Made by a program: the position numbers and the translations under genes. A DNA stretch of 64,000 nt, taken from contig OY720348.1 of assembly GCA_963082975.1 (NCBI GenBank), positions 56,261,564 through 56,325,563 on the forward strand, given 5' to 3'. Position 1 is the first letter of the stretch. Every line of letters begins with the position of its first letter. Positions 22,235 through 32,487 of the stretch are shown here, in pieces. The notes beneath the pieces were generated by a model. It worked only from the letters and a program-made list of their open reading frames with translations. It had not been told where the DNA came from and did no database searches. The DNA is from Labia minor. Its lineage: Eukaryota; Arthropoda; Insecta; Dermaptera; Spongiphoridae.

Positions 22235-22486
22235 ACTTATACCGAAACGTGTATTATATTATTATGATTTCATAGGCCAAATTAATAGCAAACTTAAATG
22301 ATAAAAATATTTTAATAATTTTATTATATAATAATAATGTTTTTATTTGATTCATTGATTTGAATTTTGATTGACAGATATTGACAATTACATTAAATAT
22401 GATTAAAAAAAACCGCTAATATATGAATTAAAAAATAAAATTCTTAGAAAACTCGTTTATAAGATTAGAAAGACATATATATGTGG

Positions 22487-23365
22487 TAGGCAAATGACAT
22501 ACTTAGAAAAATAGCATTTACCTAGGCAAAAACCATTTGTCTGGCCAAATAGCTTCAACTATTATTTCATTTCAATTTGACTAGGAAAATAGCTCAGAAA
22601 ATGTCGGACATTTATTGAACCGATGACAGATGAACAAGACACACGATCAGTGTATTCATCTGCCTTCTTTGCATTCCATTTATAATAAAAGTGGCAAACC
22701 TGGGAAAAAAAAGTGGGAGGGAAGAAACCGAAAAAATACCCAAATATTATTTATTTTCAAAAAATTAATCAATTAAAACAATTTAATAAGAAAACGAATT
22801 TAAAAAAACAAAAAGATATAAACAAAATAATTATGAGAAAATATTATTTATACTCGAATTAATTTATTATTTACAAATTAACAACTGTTCACAACATAAC
22901 CTTAAAATCTGATATTTAAACAATATAAAATTATCTAATTAATATACAGAAACATCACTTAAATAATGAAATATTTACTTATTTTTTAAAATCGCATAAA
23001 TTTTTATAATTTATTTATTTTATTTTATTTGTCTAACGCGGACTTTTATTTTGAAATTTACATTAATTAAGAACTCAAAATTTCAATATACATATATGTA
23101 AAAAATCAATTTTGTAAATAATGTATTTTTGACCCTATACCCCTAAAAGGAAAATGGTGGAACACAAATAAATAAATAGAACTCAAAACTGCCCTGAAGT
23201 TATAGCAAGCTGAAGTTTGATAAATATACAATAAAGAACAAAATTGTTTTTGAATAATTTCGTAATTGGCTACTGTAATATTTAACGCTATTTACCCAAA
23301 AAAAAATTTAGTCAAATGACTTTTGTTTAGGCAAATGCTATTATCCTAAAATTGTCATTTGCCTA
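22487..23365. mobile_element. TIR element of about 880 bp, family unknown
   Basis: The left end TAGGCAAATGACATACTTAG continues ATAGCATTTACCTAGGCAAA. It is matched in reverse by the right end, TTTAGGCAAATGCTATTATC then TTGTCATTTGCCTA. The imperfect inverted ends run about 65-70 bp. The interior has no transposase-like frame. No clear target duplication beyond a possible TA, so superfamily is undecided. Confidence 0.6.
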
Positions 23366-23456
23366 AATTAATTTAAATTTATTAATTTTGTAATTATATG
23401 CATATATATAAATATATAAATATATAAATATATAAATATATATATATATATATATA

Positions 23457-24039
23457 CAGGGGTTGGACAAAAATATGGAAACACCTTGTGAAATGCATGT
23501 TTGAAAAGAAAGAATGATTTTAATGAAATATGTAAGTGCCGCTGACGTTTTTGACTACTGACGCCACCTATACAACTTCGTAAATGTGCTAAACAGTTCA
23601 GTTGTTGTCGGAATACTGTTATGTGAGGTGGTCATTGCATTATGTCAGAGTTAACAGAATTCGAACGTGGGCAAATTGTTGGACCACGTATGGTAGGTGC
23701 TTCCGTAAGCAAGGTAGCCGAGGTGTTTAGTGTATCAAGAGGTACGGGGTATCGAAGATTTATTCCGCATATTTGAAAAGCGGAAAAAAATCATCTGCTA
23801 AATCACAGCGCGGACGAAAGTGTGTCCTGAGTGATCGTGACAGACGATCATTAAGGGCAATTTTGACGAAAAATAAGAAGATCACAGCTGCAAAAATTAC
23901 TGCTGAAATGAATGTTGTGTTACCGAACCATGTGAGTACCAAAACAATTAGAAGGGAGCTTCATAAACAGGGAATTGTTGGCCGTGCTTAAGCAAAGAAA
24001 CATGTTTTTTAAAGGTGTTTCTATATTTTTGTCCAATTG
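23457..24039 (+). mobile_element. Tc1-like element, internally deleted (583 bp)
   Basis: The left end CAGGGGTTGGACAAAAATAT then GGAAACACC is inverted at the right (GGTGTTTCTATATTTTTGTC then CAATTG). Both are flanked by TA (23455-23456, 24040-24041), as Tc1 insertion requires. The left target lies inside a long (TA)-rich tract. Only the N-terminal part of the transposase remains. Confidence 0.9.
23642..23991 (+). pseudogene. Tc1-like transposase, N-terminal DNA-binding part only
   Basis: ATG at 23642 opens MSELTEFERGQIVGPRMVGA and VSKVAEVFSVSRGT, the first helix-turn-helix of Tc1 transposases. A frameshift near 23750 moves the rest to another frame: GRKCVLSDRDRRSLRAILTK, ITAAKITAEMN, HVSTKTIRRELHKQGIVGRA, stop. 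This is the second half of the paired-type DNA-binding domain with its GRK.xLSxRDxR signature and the VSxxTVRRxLH block. The whole DDE catalytic domain is deleted: after GRA the sequence runs straight into the 3' terminal repeat. A full-length family member is about 340 residues; roughly 115 codons survive here. Confidence 0.85.
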
Positions 24040-24044
24040 TATAT

Positions 24045-24340
24045 TTAAATTATAAATAATTAAATAATATTTTTTTATGGTAAGACTATATAAAGATGAT
24101 TATTATTTCTGTTTGAAATATATGTGGTATATGGTATATATATCCAATTTCAGATTAAAAAGACATTTCCTACATATCATTTTTCCATGTATAGTAAGAT
24201 TAAGACACAATTTATTTTAATGTACCTTATGCTTACTAAACTCAAGAAATGATAGAAACATGTAAAATGAGACTCGTTGAGTGTTTTTCCAATTTTATTA
24301 ATTGATAAAAATTTTGAAAAAGAATAACTTATCTAAATGT
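24045..24340. other. No gene seen
   Basis: AT-rich flank of the Tc1-like element. Nothing identifiable. Confidence 0.5.
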
Positions 24341-24344
24341 GAGC

Positions 24345-24610
24345 GTAGAGTGGGAGGAAGGAGGGGTTAGTTAAGCAATCAAGAGAGAGAAAGACGAGTT
24401 TGCGGGGCTGCCAGTGATGAATGAAACACTTGGCGGGTGGGTTGCTGGAATCTGTTCCCCATGACAGACCCTCGATTAATTTCACACAATTATCAGAATA
24501 AAAATTAAATTATAAATGCCTCTGATAAAGCTTATTAAAACGGCTGGACCGAAAGCCTAAGTCCATTTATCATCTCCATTTTGGGAATCGGGAATTTATT
24601 AAGCCACTTT
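24345..24610. other. Non-repetitive island, possible regulatory element
   Basis: A balanced stretch including GGGGCTGCCAGTGATGAATG, CTTGGCGGGTGGGTTGCTGG and CCTCTGATAAAGCTTATTAA. It is single-copy in the window and no frame is open. Confidence 0.3.
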
Positions 24611-24956
24611 ATACATATATTACATACTATATATTTATATATATATATATATATAAAGGGACAAAGTTCCATGCTGATTTTATCTAAAGAGAGATGATTC
24701 TTTTTTTATTTTATTATTTTTTTTTTTTTTTTTATTTAATTAAATTAATTTGCTATAGCCAACGTGCCATAATGAAACATGTTGAATTCGTTGAAACAAT
24801 TCAAGTGACAGAACAATCTAATAAATAGTTTTTATACCCCCCATGAAGCAAATAAATGTCAATATACAATTGATAGTCGAAAATGAATTATAGGAAAATA
24901 TGAATGATTAAGATTAGCCTAGATGGTTTATTTGATGCTTAGAAAGAGAAAAAAAA

Positions 24957-25577
24957 TCTGAAGTGTCTCCACTGGAGTATCTCGCAAATTTAAATTGAAT
25001 TAATTAACATATAAATATTATATTTAAATTAAATTTAATTAATAATATATATAAATTATAAATTAAAATTAATAAATGCTATTTATTAAACCAACGCGTG
25101 TTTGGCTTTTTGTTGATGATACCACATCACATGCTGGCGCGTGATTGGCAATAAACATCTTAAAAAAATTTAAAAAATTAATTCCGATACTTTAAGCGAT
25201 TCAACCATGCTGAAATTCTATATAGCAGTTTATAATCGTGTGAAAAACTATCAAACATATATCTTGATTTTTACAGTCAGTTTAGATTAAAAAAAAATGA
25301 AAATGTGGTAGGTAATGGTCCTCTTCCGAAAGAGCTCCATTTCTCAAAACTACGAATTTTGAATAATGTCCGTGTACCAGATAACATTATTCTAACTCAA
25401 TCCGTTTTTGCGTAATCTTATCTACATACACACACACACACACACACATACACAAACAGACAATTTTCTCAACCTTAGTGAAAATGGCTCAGGGGCCTTC
25501 AAAACGTATAAAAACATCAAAATTCGACATCGAAAATTTTCGTGATCGCAATACTATCACTGGCGAGATAGTAAAAA
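24957..25577 (+). mobile_element. Helentron-like family 1, copy 4
   Basis: 5' TCTGAAGTGTCTCCACTGGA then GTATCTCGC, (AC)n near 25427-25449, 3' hairpin CTATCAC-TGGC-GAGATAG and TAAAAA. The subterminal motif has small substitutions. It forms the inner edge of the right inverted arm, opposite copy 3, and both are followed by identical sequence (TATAATCTACTATCAAAATT). Confidence 0.7.
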
Positions 25578-27195
25578 TATAATCTACTATCAAAATTTAA
25601 TAAATAAAATAATTATTTTGTTTTATCATTTTACTACTGATTAAATATCAGAAAGATACTAATTTGGTAATGGCAGTTATTGATATAATCCTGTGTAAAG
25701 TGACTAACTCTAGAAATAAAGTATAACTAGTTTATTATTAAAATTGTATCATTAAGATAAATTTAATAAATCAATATTGATTTTTGATTGTACATTCTCG
25801 AATATATATTATATTAACTCACTTTCAAAAGATAAAAATTTAATTAAAATTTCTATTTGTTCACACTATCCATCAAAGGTGCATCAATTAATTGACATTA
25901 AAAAAATCGATAGTTATTTTATCTTGACGATCATTTTAAAAATGAAATCGTTAACAATTTTAATAAACATATTTATTTAATATTTTTTAGTTTATTTATT
26001 AAAGATCTATCATCTCCGTAGATCTTTTAAAAAAATTGTCAATCAGAAGAAAAAGAAGTTTATTCCATAATAAAACATTAGTATATAATATTTTAAAAAT
26101 ATAAATAGCTAAGAATAAAATTGGTTACTTATTTAAGAAAATAATCATATTAATTTAATGCCATCTTATGTAGAAATAATGAATTACAAAAATTGAAAAA
26201 TTATTTTTGAAATACTTTTATAAAATCTCAATTGTTGTAATTATATTTTCTAGATTACGAAAATAATTTTTAAATTATTTTTAATTCAAAAAAAAACTTC
26301 TATAACTATAAAATATACTTCATTTATTTTAAGTCATTGATATATTAATTTTTACTATAGTTAACCATTGTAAATTTTAAGGGTAGGACCACTTAGCTGT
26401 TAACTGTAAATAATATAGAGGTCAGGGAAAGGCGAGAAACTAGTGTTCATTCTCCGGGCGGCGTCCTGGACTTCTTTCCAGGAATACAATGGTTCTTTCT
26501 CCGGACAGTAATTTATTAGCGCTTGAAATTGTTGAAAACAAGATACAATGCCATAAAGGCCTAAAAGCGATTTTCGTTGAACTGCATTGTCACTCCATAT
26601 GTAATTGTTGCTATATTGACGGACGTGACTGAAACTTAAATATACTGTTATTATTATCAGATTTATCTAGGATATAATCACGTTTATAGACTTTCGGCAC
26701 TTATTTTGGCGCTATTTTCAAGAGGTTATTTAGGCGGGAATATTTTTGGTTCTGGGTCTTAGTCTGTGTGTCCAAGAGTTGATATCTAGATTTTGGGTTT
26801 ATAGGTTTGGTGATTTCGGACACACTGTGTTACTGCGAAACTCCGAAGAATCCTGGGCACTATCTCTGACAGTGACATACATTTGCACCTGACGACAGTC
26901 CAAGACTGAAAATGGGTGCCGAAATGTCGAGAAAACAATATCACAAACAAACGTGATTATACCCCGAAATCTGATAATAATAACAATAAATTGACTCACG
27001 AAAATCTAAACCAATATATATATATATATATATATATAAAGAATACAACAAATTATGATGATTTTTGGTCATAAAAATTAGCTGTCAAAAATGTTTGAAT
27101 ATCTCACCCTTCTTTCCTATACGAGAGATTTACTTACAATCCTTGTCATATTAACTCTGTCCCCGAATTAATATGAGAATTGAATTTAAAATTTT
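25460..27195 (-). repeat. Large inverted duplication, right arm
   Basis: This is the reverse partner of 15870-17600. Differences seen by eye in the 16.07-16.42 / 26.65-26.99 kb portion are only a handful of substitutions and two small indels over about 340 bp. The outer edge ends at GAATTGAATTTAAAATTTT and passes directly into a third, direct copy of the 405-bp module. Confidence 0.85.
26400..26629 (-). other. Unrecognised 76-codon open frame, arm copy 2
   Basis: The minus-strand counterpart of 16431-16660, with the same open frame and stop. It is preceded on the minus strand by AAGTTTCAG. Product not recognised. Confidence 0.35.
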
Positions 27196-27599
27196 AATCT
27201 CAATTGTTGTAATTATATTTTCTAGATTACGAAAATAATTTTTAAATTATTTTTAATTCAAAAAAAAACTTCTATAACTTTAAAATATACTTCATTTAAT
27301 TCAAGTCATTGATATATTAATTTTTACTATAGTTAAATTTTAATTTTAAGGGGAGGACCACTTAGCTGTTAACTGTAAATAATATAGAGGTCAGGGAAAG
27401 GCGAGAAACTAGTGTTCATTTTCCGGGCGGCGTCCTGGACTTCTTTCCAGGAATTCAATGGTTCTTTCTCCGGACAGTAATTTATTAGCGCTTGAAATTG
27501 TTGAAAACAAGATACAATGCCATGAAGGCCTAAAGGCGATTTTCGTTGAACTGCATTGTCACTCCATATGTAATTGTTGCTATATTGACGGACGTGACT
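27196..27599 (-). repeat. Third copy of the 405-bp module, beside the right arm
   Basis: Repeats 26223-26630 in the same orientation. The left junction is at AATCTCAATTGTTG. The right end stops at GGACGTGACT, where the arm copies continue with GAAACTTAAA but this copy reads TTACAATG. The homology therefore ends at the acceptor-like AG that begins the open frame. Confidence 0.75.
27369..27598 (-). other. Unrecognised 76-codon open frame, copy 3
   Basis: The same frame stays open in this more diverged copy. By eye, changes relative to the arm copies include L to P and Y to H (KSPLGLHG), Y to N (EPLNSW) and R to K (AARKMN). All four replace residues, arguing against present purifying selection. 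Confidence 0.3.
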
Positions 27600-28170
27600 T
27601 TACAATGTTTTCTGGGATTTAGCTTTTATTGATACCCCTATTCTGGGAATTGATGTTCTTAGTTTTATATACTACAATATAAAATGAAAAGTTAATTCCA
27701 GGTTGTTTTGATGTGAGACTTGAATCTCTACTTAGTTCCCATTTCAAGAGAAATTTATAAAATATTATAAAAAAAATCTTTAAAATATTTTTTGTTTATT
27801 TTTGTTTTTTTCATTTTATTCTTTATAATTTTATTTTACAATATTGAAATGATTTCATAATATATTAGAAACATTTTTGCTTAACAATTGTTCAAATTAG
27901 TTAATTGTTAGCTCTTCTCATTACAGGGGAATGAGCTGGGCCCGCTAGCCCCCCTTATACATAATATGAAAAAAAGAGATTTTGAATAAGACAACTAAAC
28001 CTCCTTAATAAGGTTATTAGTGTATTCAATATTATTTAAATATATTTATATATACCTAAATATATTATAAATATTAAATTAATATTTTATAAATGCATTT
28101 GCAAGTGATATTCAAATTGTTATAATTATTTAAATAAAATATTAATATTAAACGCTGATATATTCAAGAT
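27600..28170. other. No gene seen
   Basis: AT-rich. A short GGGCCCGCTAGCCCCCC patch lies near 27938-27955 with no partner found. Confidence 0.5.
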
Positions 28171-28340
28171 GATCTTTGGGTTACAGTTAGAATCCTTGTG
28201 ACTATATTATATTAAGCAGAAAGTGTCCGTTTCCTAGAGTTGAATCTATTTCTAGCTTGCATTCATCTTCTCATGAAAGGTAATGTACTCGTGATGTCTC
28301 ATGAGACCTTTGCAACACAAATTCACCAACAACCCTATTA
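28170..28340. other. Short non-repetitive patch
   Basis: A balanced stretch (GTGTCCGTTTCCTAGAGTTG, CTCGTGATGTCTCATGAGAC) without copies or open frame. The second phrase contains a short palindrome. Confidence 0.2.
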
Positions 28341-28374
28341 CAAAGTAATATATTAAAAGGTGGATATTAGGAAA

Positions 28375-28440
28375 ATGTGAGATTATAGGAATTGGATGGA
28401 GGAGGTTTAAGAAAAAGAGACAGCAGCATATTTAGAATTT
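28375..28440 (+). pseudogene. Probable LINE scrap (L5)
   Basis: GGAATTGGATGGAGGAGGTT then AAAGAGACAGCAGC resembles the NWMEEVQ..RD region of the LINE family. Very short. Confidence 0.3.
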
Positions 28441-28543
28441 ACTTAAATGCATTTTTTAATTTATTTTATTTTAAATAAGATTTATTATGTTTTGTTGTCT
28501 ATCTATTTATCATTATAGTGTTATGATCGCAGATATACTAGGC

Positions 28544-28838
28544 AAGTGATTCTCAACTACTGTATCGCGAGATTTTCAAAATGTGCCGCCAAATTTTACA
28601 AATGTAAAATTCAAATTAAGAAAAAAAAGGTCAAATGTTTTTACAAATGTAAAGTTCAAATTAAAAAAAAAAAAGGTAAAATGTTTTTGTGATCAGGCTC
28701 TTAAACATTTTCGACTTTTATTTCAATTTTTTCAACATGGCAAATAAATAATTTTACACTTATCTATTTTTTTGTGTTCCGCCAAATTTTTAAACGTTAA
28801 AAGTGTGCCGTGGTAAAAAAAACGGTTGAAAACCACTG
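28544..28838. mobile_element. hAT-type MITE (295 bp), TSD TACTAG(G/A)C
   Basis: The ends AAGTGATTCTCAAC and GGTTGAAAACCACTG are inverted. The flanks are TACTAGGC and TACTAGAC (one mismatch). The interior has GTGCCGCCAAATTTTA near one end and its inverted relative near the other, with no ORF. Confidence 0.75.
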
Positions 28839-28924
28839 TACTAGACATATACATATCGATAAGTTCTATTTACATTAATATCAACTTTTCCAGCACATTA
28901 TTAATTTAATTTTAATTTTTATCT

Positions 28925-29110
28925 ATTATATCTGTCTCTGTGGTATTATTGTTAAAGTATTGAAGCATTCATCGCCATCCTCAATATCCTCCATCCCTTT
29001 CCTATTTTCTCCCAACTTCATGTTTTCCTTTATATTGTTTTTTCACCTCGTCCTTGGTCTACTGATTGTTTCTCAGCTGGTCCCCTCACGTTTTATCTTT
29101 ATCAATGTTA
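28925..29110 (-). pseudogene. LINE C-terminal fragment (L6)
   Basis: On the minus strand a GACCAAGGACGAGGTG stretch, then AAGTTGGGAGAAAATAGGAA, ends in CACAGAGACAGATATAAT, the same order and tail as other copies. The plus-strand open frame here is a shadow of this fragment. Confidence 0.45.
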
Positions 29111-29725
29111 ATAAACATAATTATACTAAGATCTTGTTTAATATTATGTTTATAAGAAGAAGATTAAACATTTCTATTTATTTATGAACGTTTAAACCGT
29201 TTTGTGCCTTGTTGTACTTTCATATGAAGAAAGTTCAAATATTACAGTAATTAAGATATATTACTAATATAATAATATACATATATCTAGCACAATTTTC
29301 CACCTCAATTTATTAAGATAGTATTATGTCTTATACACAATTATTCGCATATGGAAGAGTATGTATATAATATATACATCTTAAAAGCAATAATGATTAA
29401 GCCAAATCAAACAGTGCATATATCTATCAAACAAACAAACAAACTCAAGTTCTGCTTTGAGCCAGTTTCCTTCTCTGTATATTAATATCGAAATGTCTGA
29501 GTACGTTGAGTGTCTGCTAAGTGATTTACTTTCGTTCTTTTTAAAAATATGAAATATCATCTACCTTTAAATAAAAAAAAAATTGTGGAAAAAAGTACCA
29601 CTCTGAATTCATTAAAAGCTTATCGTGTTATAGAATAAAATAAGAGTTGTCACTGAAAATAACGATTTTTCATAGAAAATCTAGATTACTTTAACTGATT
29701 AGAAAATATTATATGTATCATATTT
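29111..29725. other. No gene seen
   Basis: AT-rich with a small non-repetitive patch around 29440-29540. No bounded feature. Confidence 0.5.

Positions 29726-29726
<1 letters not shown>

Positions 29727-29773
<47 letters not shown>
29727..29773. repeat. (TA)n microsatellite
   Basis: A pure tract of more than 20 TA units, about 40 bp before the second Helentron-like family's first copy. Confidence 0.9.
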
Positions 29774-29776
<3 letters not shown>

Positions 29777-29815
29777 AGTATGTGGTTTACCAAGCCGCCG
29801 CTCTCGGTACTTTAA

Positions 29816-30467
29816 AATAAGTTGACCTGTGGCCAGGTCCGAACCGACCGACTGTTTGAAATAAATTAATTTCCAGCTACAGAAACAATTTCAAATAATT
29901 TTAACATATCTATTAATGTAATAAAAAACAGATATGGATACATAAATAATAAATAAAACATTTTTAATTTTATTTTATTTATAATATATATGCAAGACCA
30001 GGCTGTGATGTCATGAATGCCTGGATGACGTCATATAATTTTAAATCAAGAAAAAACTAATAAATATGATTTTCCCGAGGATAAAACCAATACAAAGTGT
30101 ATGATTCGTGGTAATATATAAAAAAATCTTCTTTGGTGTGAAAATAACCCTTTCCTTCCTATCGTCGATCGCTAATACTACCACTTCCGGTTTCCGGATT
30201 TGCACCAAAAGTTGATCAATTCATCCCACTGATGCATTAAGTAAATATACCAAATTTCATCAAAATCGGTTGAGCCGTTCAGGCTGTACACATCTATACG
30301 GACGGACAGACGGACGGACAGACGGACAGACGGACGGACAGACATCATGCTAAAAATACTTTTTTCTGTTTAGAAAATGCATGATTCGTGGAGATATGTA
30401 AAAATCTCCACATGTGAAATTTGGTGTGAAAACAATACCTCCCTTACTATCGTCGGTCGGTAAAAAT
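29816..30467 (+). mobile_element. Helentron-like family 2, copy 1
   Basis: Shared start AAATAAGTTGACCTGTGGCC, then GGTCCGAACCGACCGAC. The 3' end is TATCGTCGGTCGGTAAAAA. The 5' ACCGACCGAC and 3' GTCGGTCGGT are exact inverses, and a (GGACGGACA)n tract lies near 30298-30341. This repeats the layout of family 1 with unrelated sequence. The body also carries a GATGACGTCAT palindrome. Full copies also lie at 32780-33457 and 62236-62868. Confidence 0.65.
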
Positions 30468-30589
30468 TATTCCTTATGAATTATGAATATTTAAGATTAA
30501 GATAATTATTTAAAATAAATAAAAGCAAAATATATTGACTAGATGTTCAGAGAGAACATTCAGTTTTTCTTTTTCATCATGTGCCCATC

Positions 30590-31295
30590 CACCATCATTG
30601 CAACGCAGAGGTGGTATATGGTTGATCTGTTTTTTAATTTTATTAGTCATTTTCCAAAGGGAGTACTAGGTAGAAATGGTTAGTGGTAAGGTTTTTAAGG
30701 AAGCTTTGGATTCTGTCTTTTTTTCATTTCTCAGTAGTCCTTTTATTTGTCTGTTTAATTTGTTGAGTTTGTTTTTAACGTGAGGACATCTTTGTATTTG
30801 CAATATACGTTTCAGTTTGTTTTTGGTAGTGATAAGATCTTTAATGTGGTGAGGTGTTTGAGGAAGTTTGAGAAGGGGTGTCTTTGATTGGGGAGTTGAA
30901 GTTTTAGCTGCGTTTTGTATGGTATTGGTTAGGTATTTAACTCTATGTCTAAGGGAGTAATTTTGTATTAGATTTGTGTTAATATTGTTAGTGAAGGTTT
31001 TCCAGTTATTTTTGTTGTTTGGAATTTAGGGAGATCTATTGGGATTAGTGCGGTGGCAAGGGAAAATTGGACTGGAGAATGGTCTGATGAAAGGTCAAAA
31101 AGGGATTTAATTTCGTTGGAATAGTCATTGAGTCCTTGAACGATAAAAAAGTCTAATAGGTCAAGTATTTTACGTCTGTCTGTTGGCCAATAAGTAGGCT
31201 CGCATGTAGAAATGTATCAAGTTACTTGTTTCTAGGAACTTCCATAGGCTTCTGCCTCTAGGAGTCACAAGTCTAGACTCCCAGAGAGTATGTTT
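30590..31295 (-). pseudogene. Jockey-type LINE endonuclease fragment
   Basis: The minus strand reads LWESRLVTPRGRSLWKFLET then SNLIHFYM. After a frame change it reads EPTYWPTDRRKILDLLDFFI, VQGLNDYS, DLSSDHSPVQFSLAT. These are the late blocks of the APE-type endonuclease: the WGSR..N.RG..L stretch, the PTY.P....R.DLLDFF(I/V) block and the catalytic SDHxPV. Next comes the linker seen in jockey-clade ORF2: PHHIKDLITTKNKLKRI, CPHVKNKLNKLNRQIKGLL, SLWKMTNKIKKQ. The reverse transcriptase itself is missing. Only one clear frameshift was needed over about 230 codons, so it is younger than the other LINE pieces. Whether it is the same family as the C-terminal fragments cannot be told, because they do not overlap. 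Confidence 0.8.
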
Positions 31296-31434
31296 TGCGT
31301 TGTTTCTCAATAGTAGAAAAATAATCTGAATGAATTATTTCTGACCATAAATAGATAAGGTCATAAGAAAATAACGGAAATTAAATACATAACGAGAAAT
31401 TGCATGAATTGTATGCCACTTAGAATATTGAAGA

Positions 31435-31650
31435 GGTTGTGATGTACGTGATAAACAATATGTATGAGTGAAGAAAGGTTAGCAAGAAGCTTGTTTTAAG
31501 AGGAAACCAATTTGGAAAAGACTGGCGGGTAGACTAAATAATAAAATGATAGATGCGAGGGAATTGAGAGAAGATTCAAATTGAATGGAGGTTAAAAGTT
31601 GGTATAAAGTTGAAAATGTGTGTGGCTGAGAACTCTTTCGCCTCATAAAA
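31435..31650 (+). pseudogene. LINE C-terminal fragment (L7)
   Basis: Reads MSEERLARSLF, then KPIWKRLAGRLNNKMIDARE, LREDSN, stop, MEV. This matches the EERLAR.L...IGK..GR segment of the family (compare 48540-48600). Frames are interrupted. Confidence 0.55.
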
Positions 31651-31717
31651 AGATTTTCCTATTTTCCATTTTTCTTGTTTATTTTATTAGTTCCGTCTGA
31701 GTGTAGGTAAATAAGGA

Positions 31718-31726
31718 GGTGTGTGT

Positions 31727-31757
<31 letters not shown>
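31718..31757. repeat. (GT)n microsatellite
   Basis: An interrupted (GT) tract with one GTAT interruption. Confidence 0.9.
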
Positions 31758-31949
31758 AACTCGTTATATTTAAAAGAGTAAGTTTTATGTTATTATATCT
31801 TAAATAGAATAAAAGTTACCCTTATAAGGACAATATCAATTGAAATTAAAAAAAAATAACAAAAACAAAGATAATCCTTTCCAACTACTTAATTCTATTG
31901 AATACATTTCTGAAATTGTTGACAAGAAAACAAGTTGAATAAAAGAGGG

Positions 31950-32480
31950 GTGTGGGGAATCCCAAGGAGACCATGACGTTGGAAAAACACCTGCTCAACC
32001 CTCACCCATCCCAACATGACTTCTCACTGTTTCACACTAAAAAGACCCTGGATTTAAGCTGTGGCCGGAAACATTGCTCCGGGTGCAATTTGCGGTTTCC
32101 GTTTAATTAAACAAGGCGCGTGACGACACGGTGTGTTGTCCCTTGGCCTGCCGTCCCCCAGTTCAGACAGTTACCTCCCCCACCAATCTCCCAGCAGCGA
32201 AGGGTTCAGATAAAAGAGGGGGGGGGGATGTGAAAGGCATCTCTGTCAGGAAGGTAGTTCACATCAAAGATTTACTAAAGGAGAACTCATCTTTTTTTTT
32301 TTGCTATTTCAATTGAGTGCGCTTTGTTCCGATTAGATTGCTCTTTGATTTAATATGCATTTGATAAAAGAAATCAAGAGGCAAACTAAGGCAGTGTCCA
32401 ATTTACTTGGCCAGCGTTTCCCTTTTATTAACGACCAATGAAGAAATTAGCCAGATTAGCTTATTATGACCTCGAAATAT
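31950..32480. other. Balanced non-repetitive island, possible regulatory element
   Basis: About 500 bp are notably richer in G and C than the rest (CTGTGGCCGGAAACATTGCT, GGCGCGTGACGACACGGTGT). A second half carries TTTGATTTAATATGCATTTG and CTTATTATGACCTCGAAATA. It includes a G9 run and a T10 run. No frame is convincingly coding: the 61-codon frame at 32131-32316 reads through the G run. It is the strongest candidate here for a conserved non-coding element. Confidence 0.35.
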
Positions 32481-32487
32481 GATGTCA

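Noticed and set aside
24530..24570. AACGGCTGGACCGAAAG as another copy of the 2.5-kb repeat motif
   Set aside because: Only the short phrase is shared; the surroundings do not match.
28960..29187. 75-codon hydrophobic plus-strand frame as a membrane peptide
   Set aside because: It is antisense to LINE fragment L6 and extends into AT-rich DNA.
30298..30341. Regular GGACGGACAGAC units that could suggest a CRISPR array
   Set aside because: Units are 4-9 bases with no unique spacers, and the tract lies inside a dispersed transposon family. It is a microsatellite.
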